DNA of 64,000 bases from Phycisphaerae bacterium. GTDB lineage: Bacteria; Planctomycetota; Phycisphaerae; UBA1845; UTPLA1. Of the stretch, positions 1 to 7,608 are shown piece after piece (the stretch's first letter is position 1; each line of letters begins with the position of its first letter). Made by a program: the position numbers and the translations under genes. Below the pieces are notes generated by a model. It had not been told where the DNA came from. It saw nothing but the letters and a program-made list of their open reading frames with translations, and did no database searches. The DNA lies in contig JAKLKO010000006.1 of assembly GCA_023150615.1 (NCBI GenBank), forward strand, positions 124,001 to 188,000, given 5' to 3'.

Positions 1-1
1 C

Positions 2-385
2 CGCACGTTCAACGAACTGCCGACCGGGCCCTGCTTCAAGATCAAGCACGACCCGCGCGTGACGTGGGTCGGCCGCCACCTTCGCCGTTCCAGCATTGAC
101 GAGCTTCCGCAACTACTGAACGTCTTGCTCGGGGACATGAGTCTCGTCGGACCGCGGCCGCTGCCGCTCGACGAGGTCCGTTACGACACCCCGGATCAGA
201 TACTGCGGATGTCCGTCAAGCCTGGGCTGACGTGCCTGTGGCAGATCTCCGGCCGCACCGAGATTCCGTACGAGGAGTGGCTGGCGCTTGACGTCTGGTA
301 CATCCGCAACCGGACCTTCGTGCTCGATCTCCAGATCATGCTGAAGACGCTGCCCGCGATCTTGACGGGCCACGGCGCGTATTGA
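2..385 (+). CDS. Bacterial sugar transferase (WcaJ/ExoY type), C-terminal part
   Basis: The gene runs in from the left edge; only about 127 C-terminal residues are visible. The fragment carries the conserved core of the polyprenyl-phosphate sugar-1-phosphate transferases: a K(I)KHDPRVT segment, [28 protein letters not shown], then [14 protein letters not shown] and the closing DVWYIRN...[11 protein letters not shown]. Family members sit in the inner membrane and start exopolysaccharide or O-antigen repeat units by moving a sugar phosphate onto undecaprenyl phosphate. The N-terminal membrane segments lie outside the window, so the sugar and subfamily cannot be judged. It converges on the DUF309 gene with a 28-base gap. 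Confidence 0.93.
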   Translation, partial: RTFNELPTGPCFKIKHDPRVTWVGRHLRRSSIDELPQLLNVLLGDMSLVGPRPLPLDEVRYDTPDQILRMSVKPGLTCLWQISGRTEIPYEEWLALDVWYIRNRTFVLDLQIMLKTLPAILTGHGAY

Positions 386-413
386 CCGCGTCGCGTGCGA
401 TGGGATCATCGAT

Positions 414-863
414 TCAGCCGCTCCCTCGCCCATCCGCCTCCTCGCTGTTGCAGGAGGTCTCGAACGGGTCGTACTCCAGCTCGATCGTAAAGAGCCGCGT
501 CGGGTCGATCTGGACGTGGCGCGCATCGAGGTCCACCAGCACCGGCTCGATTGCGTCGCGAAGGCGTCGACGAAACTCCGGGATGTTCAGCCCCATGAAG
601 ACGGTCGGCAGGGTGTCGAAGAGCGCTCCGGAGGAGATGAAGACCTTCCGGACGCCCGCGGCCCGGCCGCGCCGGAGCAGTTCGAGCGTTACGGCGCTCT
701 GAATGATCGCACGGTAGTACTGCTCGCGCCGCCGATGCAGGACCGTCCGCCAGTTCTCCTCCCACGCATCATGGGCCTCGAAGAACTGCCCCTCGTTGAA
801 CAGCCGAATTCCCTCGAAATAGATGCGGCGCTCCTCCGCGAGATGTTCGGCGCGTTGCGACAT
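414..863 (-). CDS. DUF309 domain protein
   Basis: This 149-residue protein matches DUF309: residues 15-37 hold YFEGIRLFNEGQFFEAHDAW followed by EENW, the helix-turn-helix-like signature of the family, and a second conserved block begins near YRAIIQSAVTL. The function of DUF309 is not established; the proteins are small, helical and cytoplasmic. It starts 5 bases before the end of the phosphodiesterase gene's downstream side (that gene ends at 869 on the same strand), so the two are likely cotranscribed with the phosphodiesterase first. The C-terminal tail is Glu/Gly-rich and probably disordered. Confidence 0.85.
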   Translation of the reverse strand: MSQRAEHLAEERRIYFEGIRLFNEGQFFEAHDAWEENWRTVLHRRREQYYRAIIQSAVTLELLRRGRAAGVRKVFISSGALFDTLPTVFMGLNIPEFRRRLRDAIEPVLVDLDARHVQIDPTRLFTIELEYDPFETSCNSEEADGRGSG

Positions 864-868
864 GGCCT

Positions 869-1366
869 TCAGGTCACCGCGCGACCGTGGAGATCGAGGA
901 AGACAAGCTCATCGCGGGCGAGGTCGAGCAGCGCGACGGTCTTGGTGATCGCGCGGTGCAGGGCGCCGGGGTTGATGATTCGCACCGCGCCGACGCGTCG
1001 CTCACCGTACACGTGCGTGTGACCGTGGAAGATGTAGCGCGGCGATTCGCCATCGAGCGCCGTGCGGAACTCGCGCTCGTGGCCGTGAAACATCCGGATC
1101 TCGCGCCCCGCGAGCTCGACACGCACGGGGACCTCCGGCCACGGGAGTCCGAGCGAGCGGACGTAACGGCGCGTCGCGGCGCCCGGGTGATCGCAGTTTC
1201 CCCAGACGAAATAGGCGTTGCGCCCCGCGAGCAGATCCAGCACGCGGTCGTCGCAGACGTCGCCGCAGTGGAAAAACGCGCACGCGCCGCGCCCTTCCAA
1301 CAGCGCGATGGCCTTCGCTGTCGTGGCAGCGTCACCGTGACTGTCCGACATGATACCGACGATCAT
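869..1366 (-). CDS. Metallophosphoesterase, MJ0936/YfcE family
   Basis: A 165-residue protein with all the metal-ligand motifs of the small MJ0936/YfcE phosphodiesterases in order: GIMSDSHGD (residues 4-12), FHCGDVCDD (near 37), GNCDH (near 62), FHGHE (near 103) and FHGHTHVYG (near 122). Family members hydrolyse phosphodiester bonds with two divalent metals; the physiological substrate is usually unknown. The open frame continues far upstream, but homology begins at ATG 1366 and everything beyond lies antisense to the next gene. It is divergent from the DUF21-CBS gene (154-base gap) and probably forms a pair with the DUF309 gene downstream. Confidence 0.9.
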   Translation of the reverse strand: MIVGIMSDSHGDAATTAKAIALLEGRGACAFFHCGDVCDDRVLDLLAGRNAYFVWGNCDHPGAATRRYVRSLGLPWPEVPVRVELAGREIRMFHGHEREFRTALDGESPRYIFHGHTHVYGERRVGAVRIINPGALHRAITKTVALLDLARDELVFLDLHGRAVT

Positions 1367-1519
1367 GCGATACCCGGTGCGTTCGAATGCCGAGGCGCGC
1401 GCGAGGGGCAGAGTATAGCCACCGGCGCGCGGCTTGTCAGGCAGATGCCGCGGGCCATCGCCGCGCCGCGGCGCCGGCGCTTTGCCGTGATCCGACGCCG
1501 CGGGTATCGTGCGGACGAG

Positions 1520-2611
1520 ATGTTCGCAGCGCCGCTGTGGTTGCAACTCTGCCTCGTTCCGCTGCTCATCGGACTGAATGCGTTTTTCGTTGCCGCCGAG
1601 TACGCCGTGGTCACCATCCGGCGCACGCGCGTCGAGGAGCTTCGTCAGCTCGGCCTCGGTCCGGCCCGCGTCCTGGCCCGACTCAAGACCGACATGGGGG
1701 GGTCCCTCGCGACGATCCAGATCTGCATCACGGCAACCAACCTTTTGATCGGCGCGGTCGCCGAGCCGACCATGACGAGCGTGCTGGTCCGCGTGCTGTC
1801 TCCGCTCGGATGGATCGTTCCGATGCACGTCGCGCGTCCTGCCGCGCTGGCCGCCGGTCTGCTCATCGTCACCTTCTTCACCGTCGTCCTGAGCGAGCTG
1901 CTGCCGAAGGCGCTGACGCTCCAGCACACCGAGCGTATCGCCTTCGTCGTTGCGCGGCCGGTCGCTGTTCTCCGCGTGGTCTGTGCCCCGCTGGTTGTCG
2001 CTATGGAATGGACGGCGCGGCGAATCGCGGCCCTGTTGGGCCTGCATAGCGGGCAGTTCGAGGAGCCGATCCACTCGGAGGAGGAGCTTGAAATGCTCGT
2101 CGACCGCGCCGACGACGCGGGCGAGTTCCACGAGGAGCACGGCGAGCTCCTGCGGCGCGCGTTCGACTTCGCCGACCTGGTGGTCCGCCACGTCATGATC
2201 GCGATGCGCGACGCGGCCGTCATCGACAGCAACATGAGCATCAGCGACCTGGCGCAGCGCATCAGCGATCGCCCGCACACGCGCTGGGCGCTGCGTGATC
2301 TGGAAACCGGACGGATCAACGGCATCGTCAACGTGAAGATGGCGCTCTACGCCATTTCGCTTTCGGTCAACGAGGCGGTCATCCTGCACGACCTCGCGAC
2401 GCCGCCATTCTACGTAGATCCGGAGCTCCCGCTGATCGATGCGCTGACGCAGATGCGCCGTGCCCGCCAGCATCTGGCGGTCGTTCGCGACTCGGCGGGA
2501 GTCGAACTCGGCCTCGTGACGCTCGAGGACATCGTCGCCGCGATCGTCGGACGCATCCCGAGCGACGTGGCGCCGGCCCGCGTCGTGCCGAAGCGACCGG
2601 TCCGCCACTGA
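1520..2611 (+). CDS. DUF21/CBS-domain membrane protein (hemolysin C/CorC-like)
   Basis: This 363-residue protein begins with a CNNM/DUF21 membrane domain (residues about 8-190) that includes the characteristic NAFFVAAEYAVVTIRRTR and LSELLPKALTLQ. A linker containing SEEELEMLVD follows, then a pair of CBS motifs to about residue 350. Related proteins are membrane-bound and implicated in Mg2+/Co2+ export or metal homeostasis. The usual C-terminal CorC/HlyC FAD-like domain is absent: the protein stops shortly after the second CBS unit. ATG 1520 was chosen because homology begins there; the open frame upstream has no family features. Confidence 0.85.
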   Translation: MFAAPLWLQLCLVPLLIGLNAFFVAAEYAVVTIRRTRVEELRQLGLGPARVLARLKTDMGGSLATIQICITATNLLIGAVAEPTMTSVLVRVLSPLGWIVPMHVARPAALAAGLLIVTFFTVVLSELLPKALTLQHTERIAFVVARPVAVLRVVCAPLVVAMEWTARRIAALLGLHSGQFEEPIHSEEELEMLVDRADDAGEFHEEHGELLRRAFDFADLVVRHVMIAMRDAAVIDSNMSISDLAQRISDRPHTRWALRDLETGRINGIVNVKMALYAISLSVNEAVILHDLATPPFYVDPELPLIDALTQMRRARQHLAVVRDSAGVELGLVTLEDIVAAIVGRIPSDVAPARVVPKRPVRH

Positions 2612-2685
2612 CCCGGACCCGGTTCAACGCCGACGCGACACCGCCGGGCGCACGTCGCTTGCCGAACCGCGTGGTTCGTCCGAAG

Positions 2686-3522
2686 ATGCGCGCGATGAAC
2701 GCTCCGTCGGAGTGGGAGGAGTTTCGGCATATCGCCGCGCACGTCGCCGGACTTGGCGGGGCGACCGCCCTCGCGCGGCTCGGCGATCCCGTTGTCGAGC
2801 GCAAGGCCGACCGGTCGCCGGTCACGCATGCCGATCGGGACGTGCAGGCCATGATCCTCGCAACGCTCTTGGATCACTTCCCCGATCACGCGGCCATCGT
2901 CGAGGAGCCAATCGAGTCCGGCCGGCGACCGGCCGATCCGCGATCGAGCCGCTACTGCTGGGTTGTCGATCCGATCGACGGGACGCGCAATTTCACCTGC
3001 GGCATGCGGCATTTTGCCACCTCGGTCGCCCTGCTGCTGGATGGTTCGCCCGTGGCCGGTGCGATCTTCGACGCGTCCACCGGAGACACCTACTCGGCGG
3101 TACGCGGCGGCGGGGCGTTCAAGAACGATCGGCCGCTGGAACTCCGGGACCGTCCGCGCGGTCCGGACACGAGGATCGCGGTGTCCAGTTTCCGGCTCCA
3201 TCCGGTTCCGCCCGGGATCCGTCGATTGCTCGACGAGGTGCTGTTCCGCAACGTCGGCGCTGCGTGCCTGCATCTGGCGTGGACGGCCGCCGGGTTCGTC
3301 GATGCGATCTATGCCCCCGACATCAAGCTGTGGGATGCCGCAGCCGGCGCACTCCTGATTGCGGAGGCCGGCGGCATCGTCAGCGACGAGAATGGAGCAC
3401 TGTGCTGGCCGGTCGATCTCTCGCGCCCCCTAAACGCGAACTTCGGGCTGTTGGCCGGAACGCCGACGGCGCACGCGCTAGTCCTGAGCTACCTTCGCGC
3501 CGGGGGAGACCGTCGAACATGA
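2686..3522 (+). CDS. Inositol monophosphatase family protein
   Basis: About 278 residues with the signatures of Mg2+-dependent IMPase/CysQ/SuhB phosphatases: an EE pair (IVEEP), DPIDGTRNF (metal-binding Asp residues) and the C-terminal WDAAAGALLIAEAGG. It dephosphorylates a small phosphate monoester, for example inositol phosphate or histidinol phosphate; the sequence does not decide which. ATG 2686 and ATG 2695 are both possible starts, and TTG 2659 gives a longer form; none has a clear ribosome site. Its stop codon overlaps the start of the downstream secreted phosphodiesterase (ATGA), and a third gene overlaps in the same way, so the three are translationally coupled. Confidence 0.88.
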   Translation: MRAMNAPSEWEEFRHIAAHVAGLGGATALARLGDPVVERKADRSPVTHADRDVQAMILATLLDHFPDHAAIVEEPIESGRRPADPRSSRYCWVVDPIDGTRNFTCGMRHFATSVALLLDGSPVAGAIFDASTGDTYSAVRGGGAFKNDRPLELRDRPRGPDTRIAVSSFRLHPVPPGIRRLLDEVLFRNVGAACLHLAWTAAGFVDAIYAPDIKLWDAAAGALLIAEAGGIVSDENGALCWPVDLSRPLNANFGLLAGTPTAHALVLSYLRAGGDRRT

Positions 3523-4598
3523 TCGCGCGCCGGTCCAATATCCGACGCATCGCGGCCGCGCTGCCGGCCGTGCTTCTGATATCCTCCACGGCTGCGTCGG
3601 CGTCGAATCCGCGCTCGCGCGTCATGTTGGTGAGCTTCGACGGACTGCGCGCCGACGTCGTTACGGACGAACGCATGCCGGTGCTCGCGAACCTGGCGCG
3701 AAACGGCGCGATCGCCGTCGAATGCCTGAACGAGTGTCCGCCCGTCACGCTCGTGAACCATGCGTCGATGGTCACCGGTCTGCGGGTCGTGCGGCACGGC
3801 GTCTTGCTGAACACCGATTTACCGGGGTTCATCGCGTGGCCCACGATCTTCGACGTTGCGGCGGCAAACGGTTTGCGCGTCGGGTTCTTCGCCGGAAAGT
3901 CGAAGCTCGGGTACCTCTGCCGACCTGAGTCGGCGGTGGTGCGGACAATCCTCGGCGACTCGCAGGAACTGGCCGCCGCCGCCGAGGCGGCAATCGAGTC
4001 GCAAGACCTCGATCTGGTCTTTTTTCATTTTCCCGAGCCGGATGTGACCGGTCATCGCGATGGCTGGATGTCGCCCCAGTACCTCGACGCCGCGTCACGG
4101 ATGGACGCCCTCTTCGGTTGCCTCGTCGAGGCGCTCGCGCGGGCCGGCGTCGGCGGTCAGACGCTGATTATCGTCACGGCCGATCACGGCGGGCTGGGGC
4201 GATCGCACGCGTTCGATATCCCGGTGGTTCGCCGCATTCCGTTCATCCTCCACGGACCGGGGATCGCGCCCGGTCAGCGGCTCGAGCGTCGCCGCAGCGT
4301 GGTCGACGCGGCGGCCGTCGCCGCCGATCGACTCGGGCTGGTGATGGAGGACATCGACGGCACGCTCGATGGTTTGCCGTTTCCGGCGGTGTTTGCGCCG
4401 TGTTTTCCGCCCGGCGACGTTGTGTCGTGGCTTTTCGCGAGCTGCGGCGCGATGCCGATCGGCTGGCTGGCCGCGGATTCAACGCTGATCATCGCAATGC
4501 GTGGCCGCACCCGCATCCGGCCTTGGCGCAGCTTGTGGCGTCGCGCCGGGCTCGATAGACTCGCGCCGGGGATGCCGGGAAAGGACGTGCGCCCATGA
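3519..4598 (+). CDS. Secreted type I phosphodiesterase/alkaline-phosphatase superfamily protein
   Basis: A 359-residue protein with an N-terminal signal peptide (basic start, then AAALPAVLLISSTAASA) and an alkaline-phosphatase-superfamily fold of the nucleotide pyrophosphatase/phosphodiesterase type. Motifs are SFDGLRADVV (first metal site), NHASMVTG (nucleophile region), a FHFPEPDVTGH segment and TADHGGLG (second metal site). It probably acts in the periplasm on a phosphodiester or phosphomonoester. The start ATG at 3519 overlaps the previous stop, and homology begins just after the signal, so longer in-frame extensions are not used. The substrate is unknown. Confidence 0.85.
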   Translation: MIARRSNIRRIAAALPAVLLISSTAASASNPRSRVMLVSFDGLRADVVTDERMPVLANLARNGAIAVECLNECPPVTLVNHASMVTGLRVVRHGVLLNTDLPGFIAWPTIFDVAAANGLRVGFFAGKSKLGYLCRPESAVVRTILGDSQELAAAAEAAIESQDLDLVFFHFPEPDVTGHRDGWMSPQYLDAASRMDALFGCLVEALARAGVGGQTLIIVTADHGGLGRSHAFDIPVVRRIPFILHGPGIAPGQRLERRRSVVDAAAVAADRLGLVMEDIDGTLDGLPFPAVFAPCFPPGDVVSWLFASCGAMPIGWLAADSTLIIAMRGRTRIRPWRSLWRRAGLDRLAPGMPGKDVRP

Positions 4599-4942
4599 GC
4601 GAATCACCATTGCCGCAGATCACGTGGGATGACTTCGCCAAACTGGACTTGCGCATCGCGCGGATCATCGAGGCCGCCGCGCATCCCAATGCCGACAAGC
4701 TGCTCGTGCTTCGCATCGACCTCGGCGCGGAACAGCGGCAGCTTGTGGCCGGAATCCGTGGCTATTACGAGCCGGAGCAGCTCGTCGGCCGCCTGATCGT
4801 CGTCGTCACGAACCTCGCGCCGCGGACGATGCGCGGCATCGAAAGTCAGGGCATGCTTTTGGCCGCATCGACGACCGATCGTTCGCAAGTCATCCTGGTA
4901 TCGCCGTCGGCGGACATCGCACCGGGTTCAAAGGTGTCCTGA
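4595..4942 (+). CDS. Stand-alone tRNA-binding domain protein (MetRS C-terminal/CsaA type)
   Basis: A 115-residue protein consisting of one OB-fold tRNA-binding domain. It shows WDDFAKLDLRIARI, HPNADKLLVLRIDLG, QLVAGI and LAPRTMRGIESQGMLLAA, the same signature as the C-terminal dimerisation/tRNA-binding domain of methionyl-tRNA synthetase and the beta subunit encoded separately in some bacteria. It either supplies this domain in trans to MetRS or acts as a CsaA-like chaperone. The ATGA overlap with the phosphodiesterase gene (4595-4598) indicates translational coupling. A few other details fit a MetRS beta subunit better than CsaA, chiefly the motif MRGIESQGM. Confidence 0.88.
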   Translation: MSESPLPQITWDDFAKLDLRIARIIEAAAHPNADKLLVLRIDLGAEQRQLVAGIRGYYEPEQLVGRLIVVVTNLAPRTMRGIESQGMLLAASTTDRSQVILVSPSADIAPGSKVS

Positions 4943-4971
4943 TTCGGGTTGCCGTGCCGCGGTGGGGGCGC

Positions 4972-5256
4972 TTACGGTCTGGCCCTGGCAAGCGGGTCGC
5001 GCAGAAACCGCCGATGACATTCTGCGCACAGATCGAAGCGCCACTTGCGGAACACGCCGTCCTCGATCTCGTCTGCGCTCATGCGTGCGGCCGCCGCGAT
5101 GAGCCGCCGGATCTCCGCGGCGTAATCGCGCTGCGAATCGTGCTCGGTGATTTCCAGCCGCCCCGCCGCCGCGAAGGCCTCCACGTTGACGATAAAGTGC
5201 CCCTGTCCATCGGACGGCAGGCGGACTCCGCAGCCATCACAGCGATGGTAGATCAT
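4972..5256 (-). CDS. Small CxxC zinc-ribbon protein, unknown function
   Basis: A 94-residue protein with two Cys pairs: HRCDGCG at residues 5-11 and DLCAECHRRF near residue 77, which together could bind one zinc ion. The middle is helical and acidic. It overlaps the end of trpD by four bases (ATGA), so it is translated from the trpD message. No function is recognised; proteins like this near planctomycete housekeeping genes are usually annotated hypothetical. The overlap, ribosome coupling and paired Cys motifs make it a convincing gene rather than a shadow. Confidence 0.7.
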   Translation of the reverse strand: MIYHRCDGCGVRLPSDGQGHFIVNVEAFAAAGRLEITEHDSQRDYAAEIRRLIAAAARMSADEIEDGVFRKWRFDLCAECHRRFLRDPLARARP

Positions 5257-6278
5257 GCCTTGCCCCGGCTCGCGCGCACCCAGTCGGCCAGCGTTTGTGC
5301 TGCCCGGCCCGTGTCGATTGCGTCCGCCGCGCGGCGCGCGGCCGCGTCGAGCGTCGATTCCAGGCCGCCAGCGACGAGGGCCGCCGCGGCGTTCAACAAC
5401 AGGTGATCGCGCGCTGCGCCCAACTGGCCATCGAGAATCGCCCGGATCATCGCCGCGCTCTGCTCCGGTCCGTTCGCCAACAGCGCGTCGATGCTCCCGA
5501 CCTTCATGCCGAAGTCCTCCGGGCGTACCTCAAACGTGCGGCACCGGCCGTCGGCCAGTTGTGTGACGCGCGCGGGGCCGGTGATGGTCAGGTCGCACAG
5601 ACCGTCGTGGCCGCAGACGACGAAGGCGTGTGTGCTGCCGAGCGCCGCCAGCGCCGCTGCGATCAACTCGGTCAGCTCTGGCCGCGGTACGCCGACCAGT
5701 TGCCTCCGCACGCCGGCCGGGTTGGCCAGCGGTCCGAGCAGATTGAACAACGTACGGACGCGCACCTCGCGTCGCGCCGCGGCGACGTGCGCCATCGCGG
5801 GGTGCAGGCGCGCCGCGTTTAGATATGCGATCCGTGCTGTGCGCAAGCTCCGTTCGACAATCGGTGGCGGCGCGTCGATGTCGATCCCCAGCGCGATCGC
5901 GACGTCCGACGATCCGCTGGCGCGCGCGTGGCTGCGGTTGCCGTGCTTTGCTACCGTCGCGCCGGCGGCTGTTGCGACGATGGCGGCGGCCGTCGAGACA
6001 TTGAAGGTGTTGATTCCATCGCCGCCCGTGCCACACGTGTCGATCGCGTCGGGGGCGTCGCACGCGATCCGCGACATGTGCTGCCGGAGCACGGTGGCCG
6101 CGGCGACGAGTTCCTCCACCGTAGGGAGGCGCCGGCTGGTCGCGAGGAGAAACCGCGTCGTCTGTTCGTGTGAAATCGCGCCGCTCAAGAGCGCGCGGAT
6201 GGCCGCCTCGCAGACCTCCGCCGACATGTCACGGTCGGCCTCGAGCTCGGCGATCGCTTCAACAACGGTGTCGTCCAC
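5253..6278 (-). CDS. trpD: Anthranilate phosphoribosyltransferase TrpD
   Basis: A 341-residue enzyme of tryptophan synthesis that joins anthranilate and PRPP to give phosphoribosylanthranilate. Diagnostic motifs are DTCGTGGDGINTFNVST (PRPP-binding glycine-rich loop, near residue 82), AKHGNRS, SDVAIALGI, LHPAMAHV and RTLFNLLGPLANP. The length is normal for the family. The downstream zinc-ribbon gene overlaps its stop. trpC lies alone 21 kb away, so trp genes are scattered rather than in one operon. It is divergent from the nucleoside hydrolase gene (167-base gap). Confidence 0.97.
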   Translation of the reverse strand: MDDTVVEAIAELEADRDMSAEVCEAAIRALLSGAISHEQTTRFLLATSRRLPTVEELVAAATVLRQHMSRIACDAPDAIDTCGTGGDGINTFNVSTAAAIVATAAGATVAKHGNRSHARASGSSDVAIALGIDIDAPPPIVERSLRTARIAYLNAARLHPAMAHVAAARREVRVRTLFNLLGPLANPAGVRRQLVGVPRPELTELIAAALAALGSTHAFVVCGHDGLCDLTITGPARVTQLADGRCRTFEVRPEDFGMKVGSIDALLANGPEQSAAMIRAILDGQLGAARDHLLLNAAAALVAGGLESTLDAAARRAADAIDTGRAAQTLADWVRASRGKA

Positions 6279-6445
6279 GGGGCGTCCTCAAGGCATGTCT
6301 CGGGCAGGTCGATCGGCCGGTGCCCGCCGATCATGTTATCCTCGCGTCGTCGGCGGTGTCGTGGACGGACCGCCTTTTTTCGTCGCGGCACCGGGGCGCG
6401 GGATTAGAATCCGGGCGGATACCTGATGTCTGCGAGACCCGACCG

Positions 6446-7375
6446 GTGCCGACGCCGATCCTGATCGATACCGACATGGGCGTGGATGACGCGGTGGCGA
6501 TCGCGCTGGCCTTCATGGCCCGCGACCTCGATGTCCGCGGCATCGTCTCGGTCGGCGGCAATGTCGATCTCCAGCAGGCGACGGCGAACGTCGGACGATT
6601 GCTGCGGGCGGTGGAGCCCGCGCGACGGCCGCTCGTCGGGCGAGGACTCGATCAGTCCGGCGACGGCCTGACGAACGCGACGCACGTCTTCGGGCGCGAT
6701 GGGTTCGGAGAGTGCGATCGGAAGGCGGATGAAGGACTCGAGCCAGTCGACTTTCGAGACGTCTATCGCGCTGCGCTCGACGATCCGGCCGGTCCGGCGA
6801 CGATCGTCGCGATCGGTCCGCTGACCAACGTGGCCGTGATGCTGCGGGAGGACGCCACCCGGATCCGAACCGTGCCGCGGATCGTCGTCATGGGTGGCGC
6901 GCTGTGGTGCAAGGGCAACGTCCGCGACGTGGTCGAGTTCAACTTCCATCGCGACCCGGCGGCCGCAGCCGACGTCCTGTCGGCCGGGCTGCCCGTGACG
7001 CTTGTCCCGCTCGACGTGACGCGCTTCGTGACGCTCGATGCTTCGCACGTCGCGCGCCTCGCAGCGAGCGGCACGCGCGTGGGCGAATTCCTGGCCGAGA
7101 TTATTCCGTACGTGATGGAGCACTCGACCGAGGCCGGCAAGGGCCGCTTCGTCGTTCACGATGCGCTGGCCGTTGGCGCGTTGTTATGGCCGCAGTTGTT
7201 CCTCAAGACGGGCGTCGCGGTTGAAGTCTCGCGCGACGGGACGATTGCCGGGCAGACTCGGCCCCGGATCAGCGCGATGCAGGATCAGCGGATCGACGTA
7301 TTGACGGCCGTGAACGCCGCGGATTTCCTTGAGAACATGCTGGAGACGCTCTGTCAGGAAGAGTTTGTCGTATGA
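6446..7375 (+). CDS. Inosine-uridine preferring nucleoside hydrolase family protein
   Basis: A 309-residue protein starting at GTG 6446, immediately before the Ca2+-binding signature ILIDTDMGVDDAVAIALA that always lies at the N terminus of this family. Further motifs are AIGPLTNVA, IVVMGGALWCKGN and the C-terminal FVVHDALAVG containing the metal-coordinating Asp. It hydrolyses the N-glycosidic bond of ribonucleosides for purine/pyrimidine salvage. It is the first gene of a five-gene overlapping run (nucleoside hydrolase, copper chaperone, copper ATPase, ribF, nrnA). The longer open frame upstream lies antisense to trpD and is not used. Confidence 0.9.
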   Translation: MPTPILIDTDMGVDDAVAIALAFMARDLDVRGIVSVGGNVDLQQATANVGRLLRAVEPARRPLVGRGLDQSGDGLTNATHVFGRDGFGECDRKADEGLEPVDFRDVYRAALDDPAGPATIVAIGPLTNVAVMLREDATRIRTVPRIVVMGGALWCKGNVRDVVEFNFHRDPAAAADVLSAGLPVTLVPLDVTRFVTLDASHVARLAASGTRVGEFLAEIIPYVMEHSTEAGKGRFVVHDALAVGALLWPQLFLKTGVAVEVSRDGTIAGQTRPRISAMQDQRIDVLTAVNAADFLENMLETLCQEEFVV

Positions 7376-7608
7376 AGCGAGTTGCGATTACGTTGGGCGG
7401 CATGTCATGCGATCACTGCGTTCAGACGGTTGATCAGGCGCTGCGTTCGGTTTCGGGCGTTGCGTCGGCACAGGTCACGCTGAACTCGGCCGTAGTCGAG
7501 TTCGATGAATCGAACTGCTCCGTGCGGGCTCTCGGCGACGCGATCCGCGCCGCGGGCTATTCCATGTCCGGCTTCCGCGCCGCAACCGATCTCCCCGCCC
7601 ACCCATGA
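7372..7608 (+). CDS. copZ: Copper chaperone, heavy-metal-associated domain
   Basis: A 78-residue single HMA domain with the metal-binding motif GGMSCDHC (Cys near residues 13 and 16) and the beta-alpha-beta-beta-alpha-beta pattern of CopZ/Atx1. It should bind Cu(I) in the cytosol and hand it to the P-type ATPase encoded next. ATG 7372 overlaps the stop of the nucleoside hydrolase gene, and its own stop overlaps the ATPase start (ATGA at 7605). The symbol is assigned from the domain and the neighbour only. Confidence 0.88.
   Translation: MKRVAITLGGMSCDHCVQTVDQALRSVSGVASAQVTLNSAVVEFDESNCSVRALGDAIRAAGYSMSGFRAATDLPAHP

Noticed and set aside
1367-2608. Minus-strand open frame of 579 codons upstream of the phosphodiesterase
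   Set aside because: Only the 165 codons from 1366 have phosphodiesterase motifs. The rest is antisense to the DUF21-CBS gene, Asp/Arg/Gln-rich and without any family; typical of high-GC codon bias.
6413-6445. TPP-riboswitch-like string ACCTGATG near the nucleoside hydrolase start
   Set aside because: Only one short element matches; the CTGAGA and the second helix are missing and the downstream gene is not a thiamine gene.
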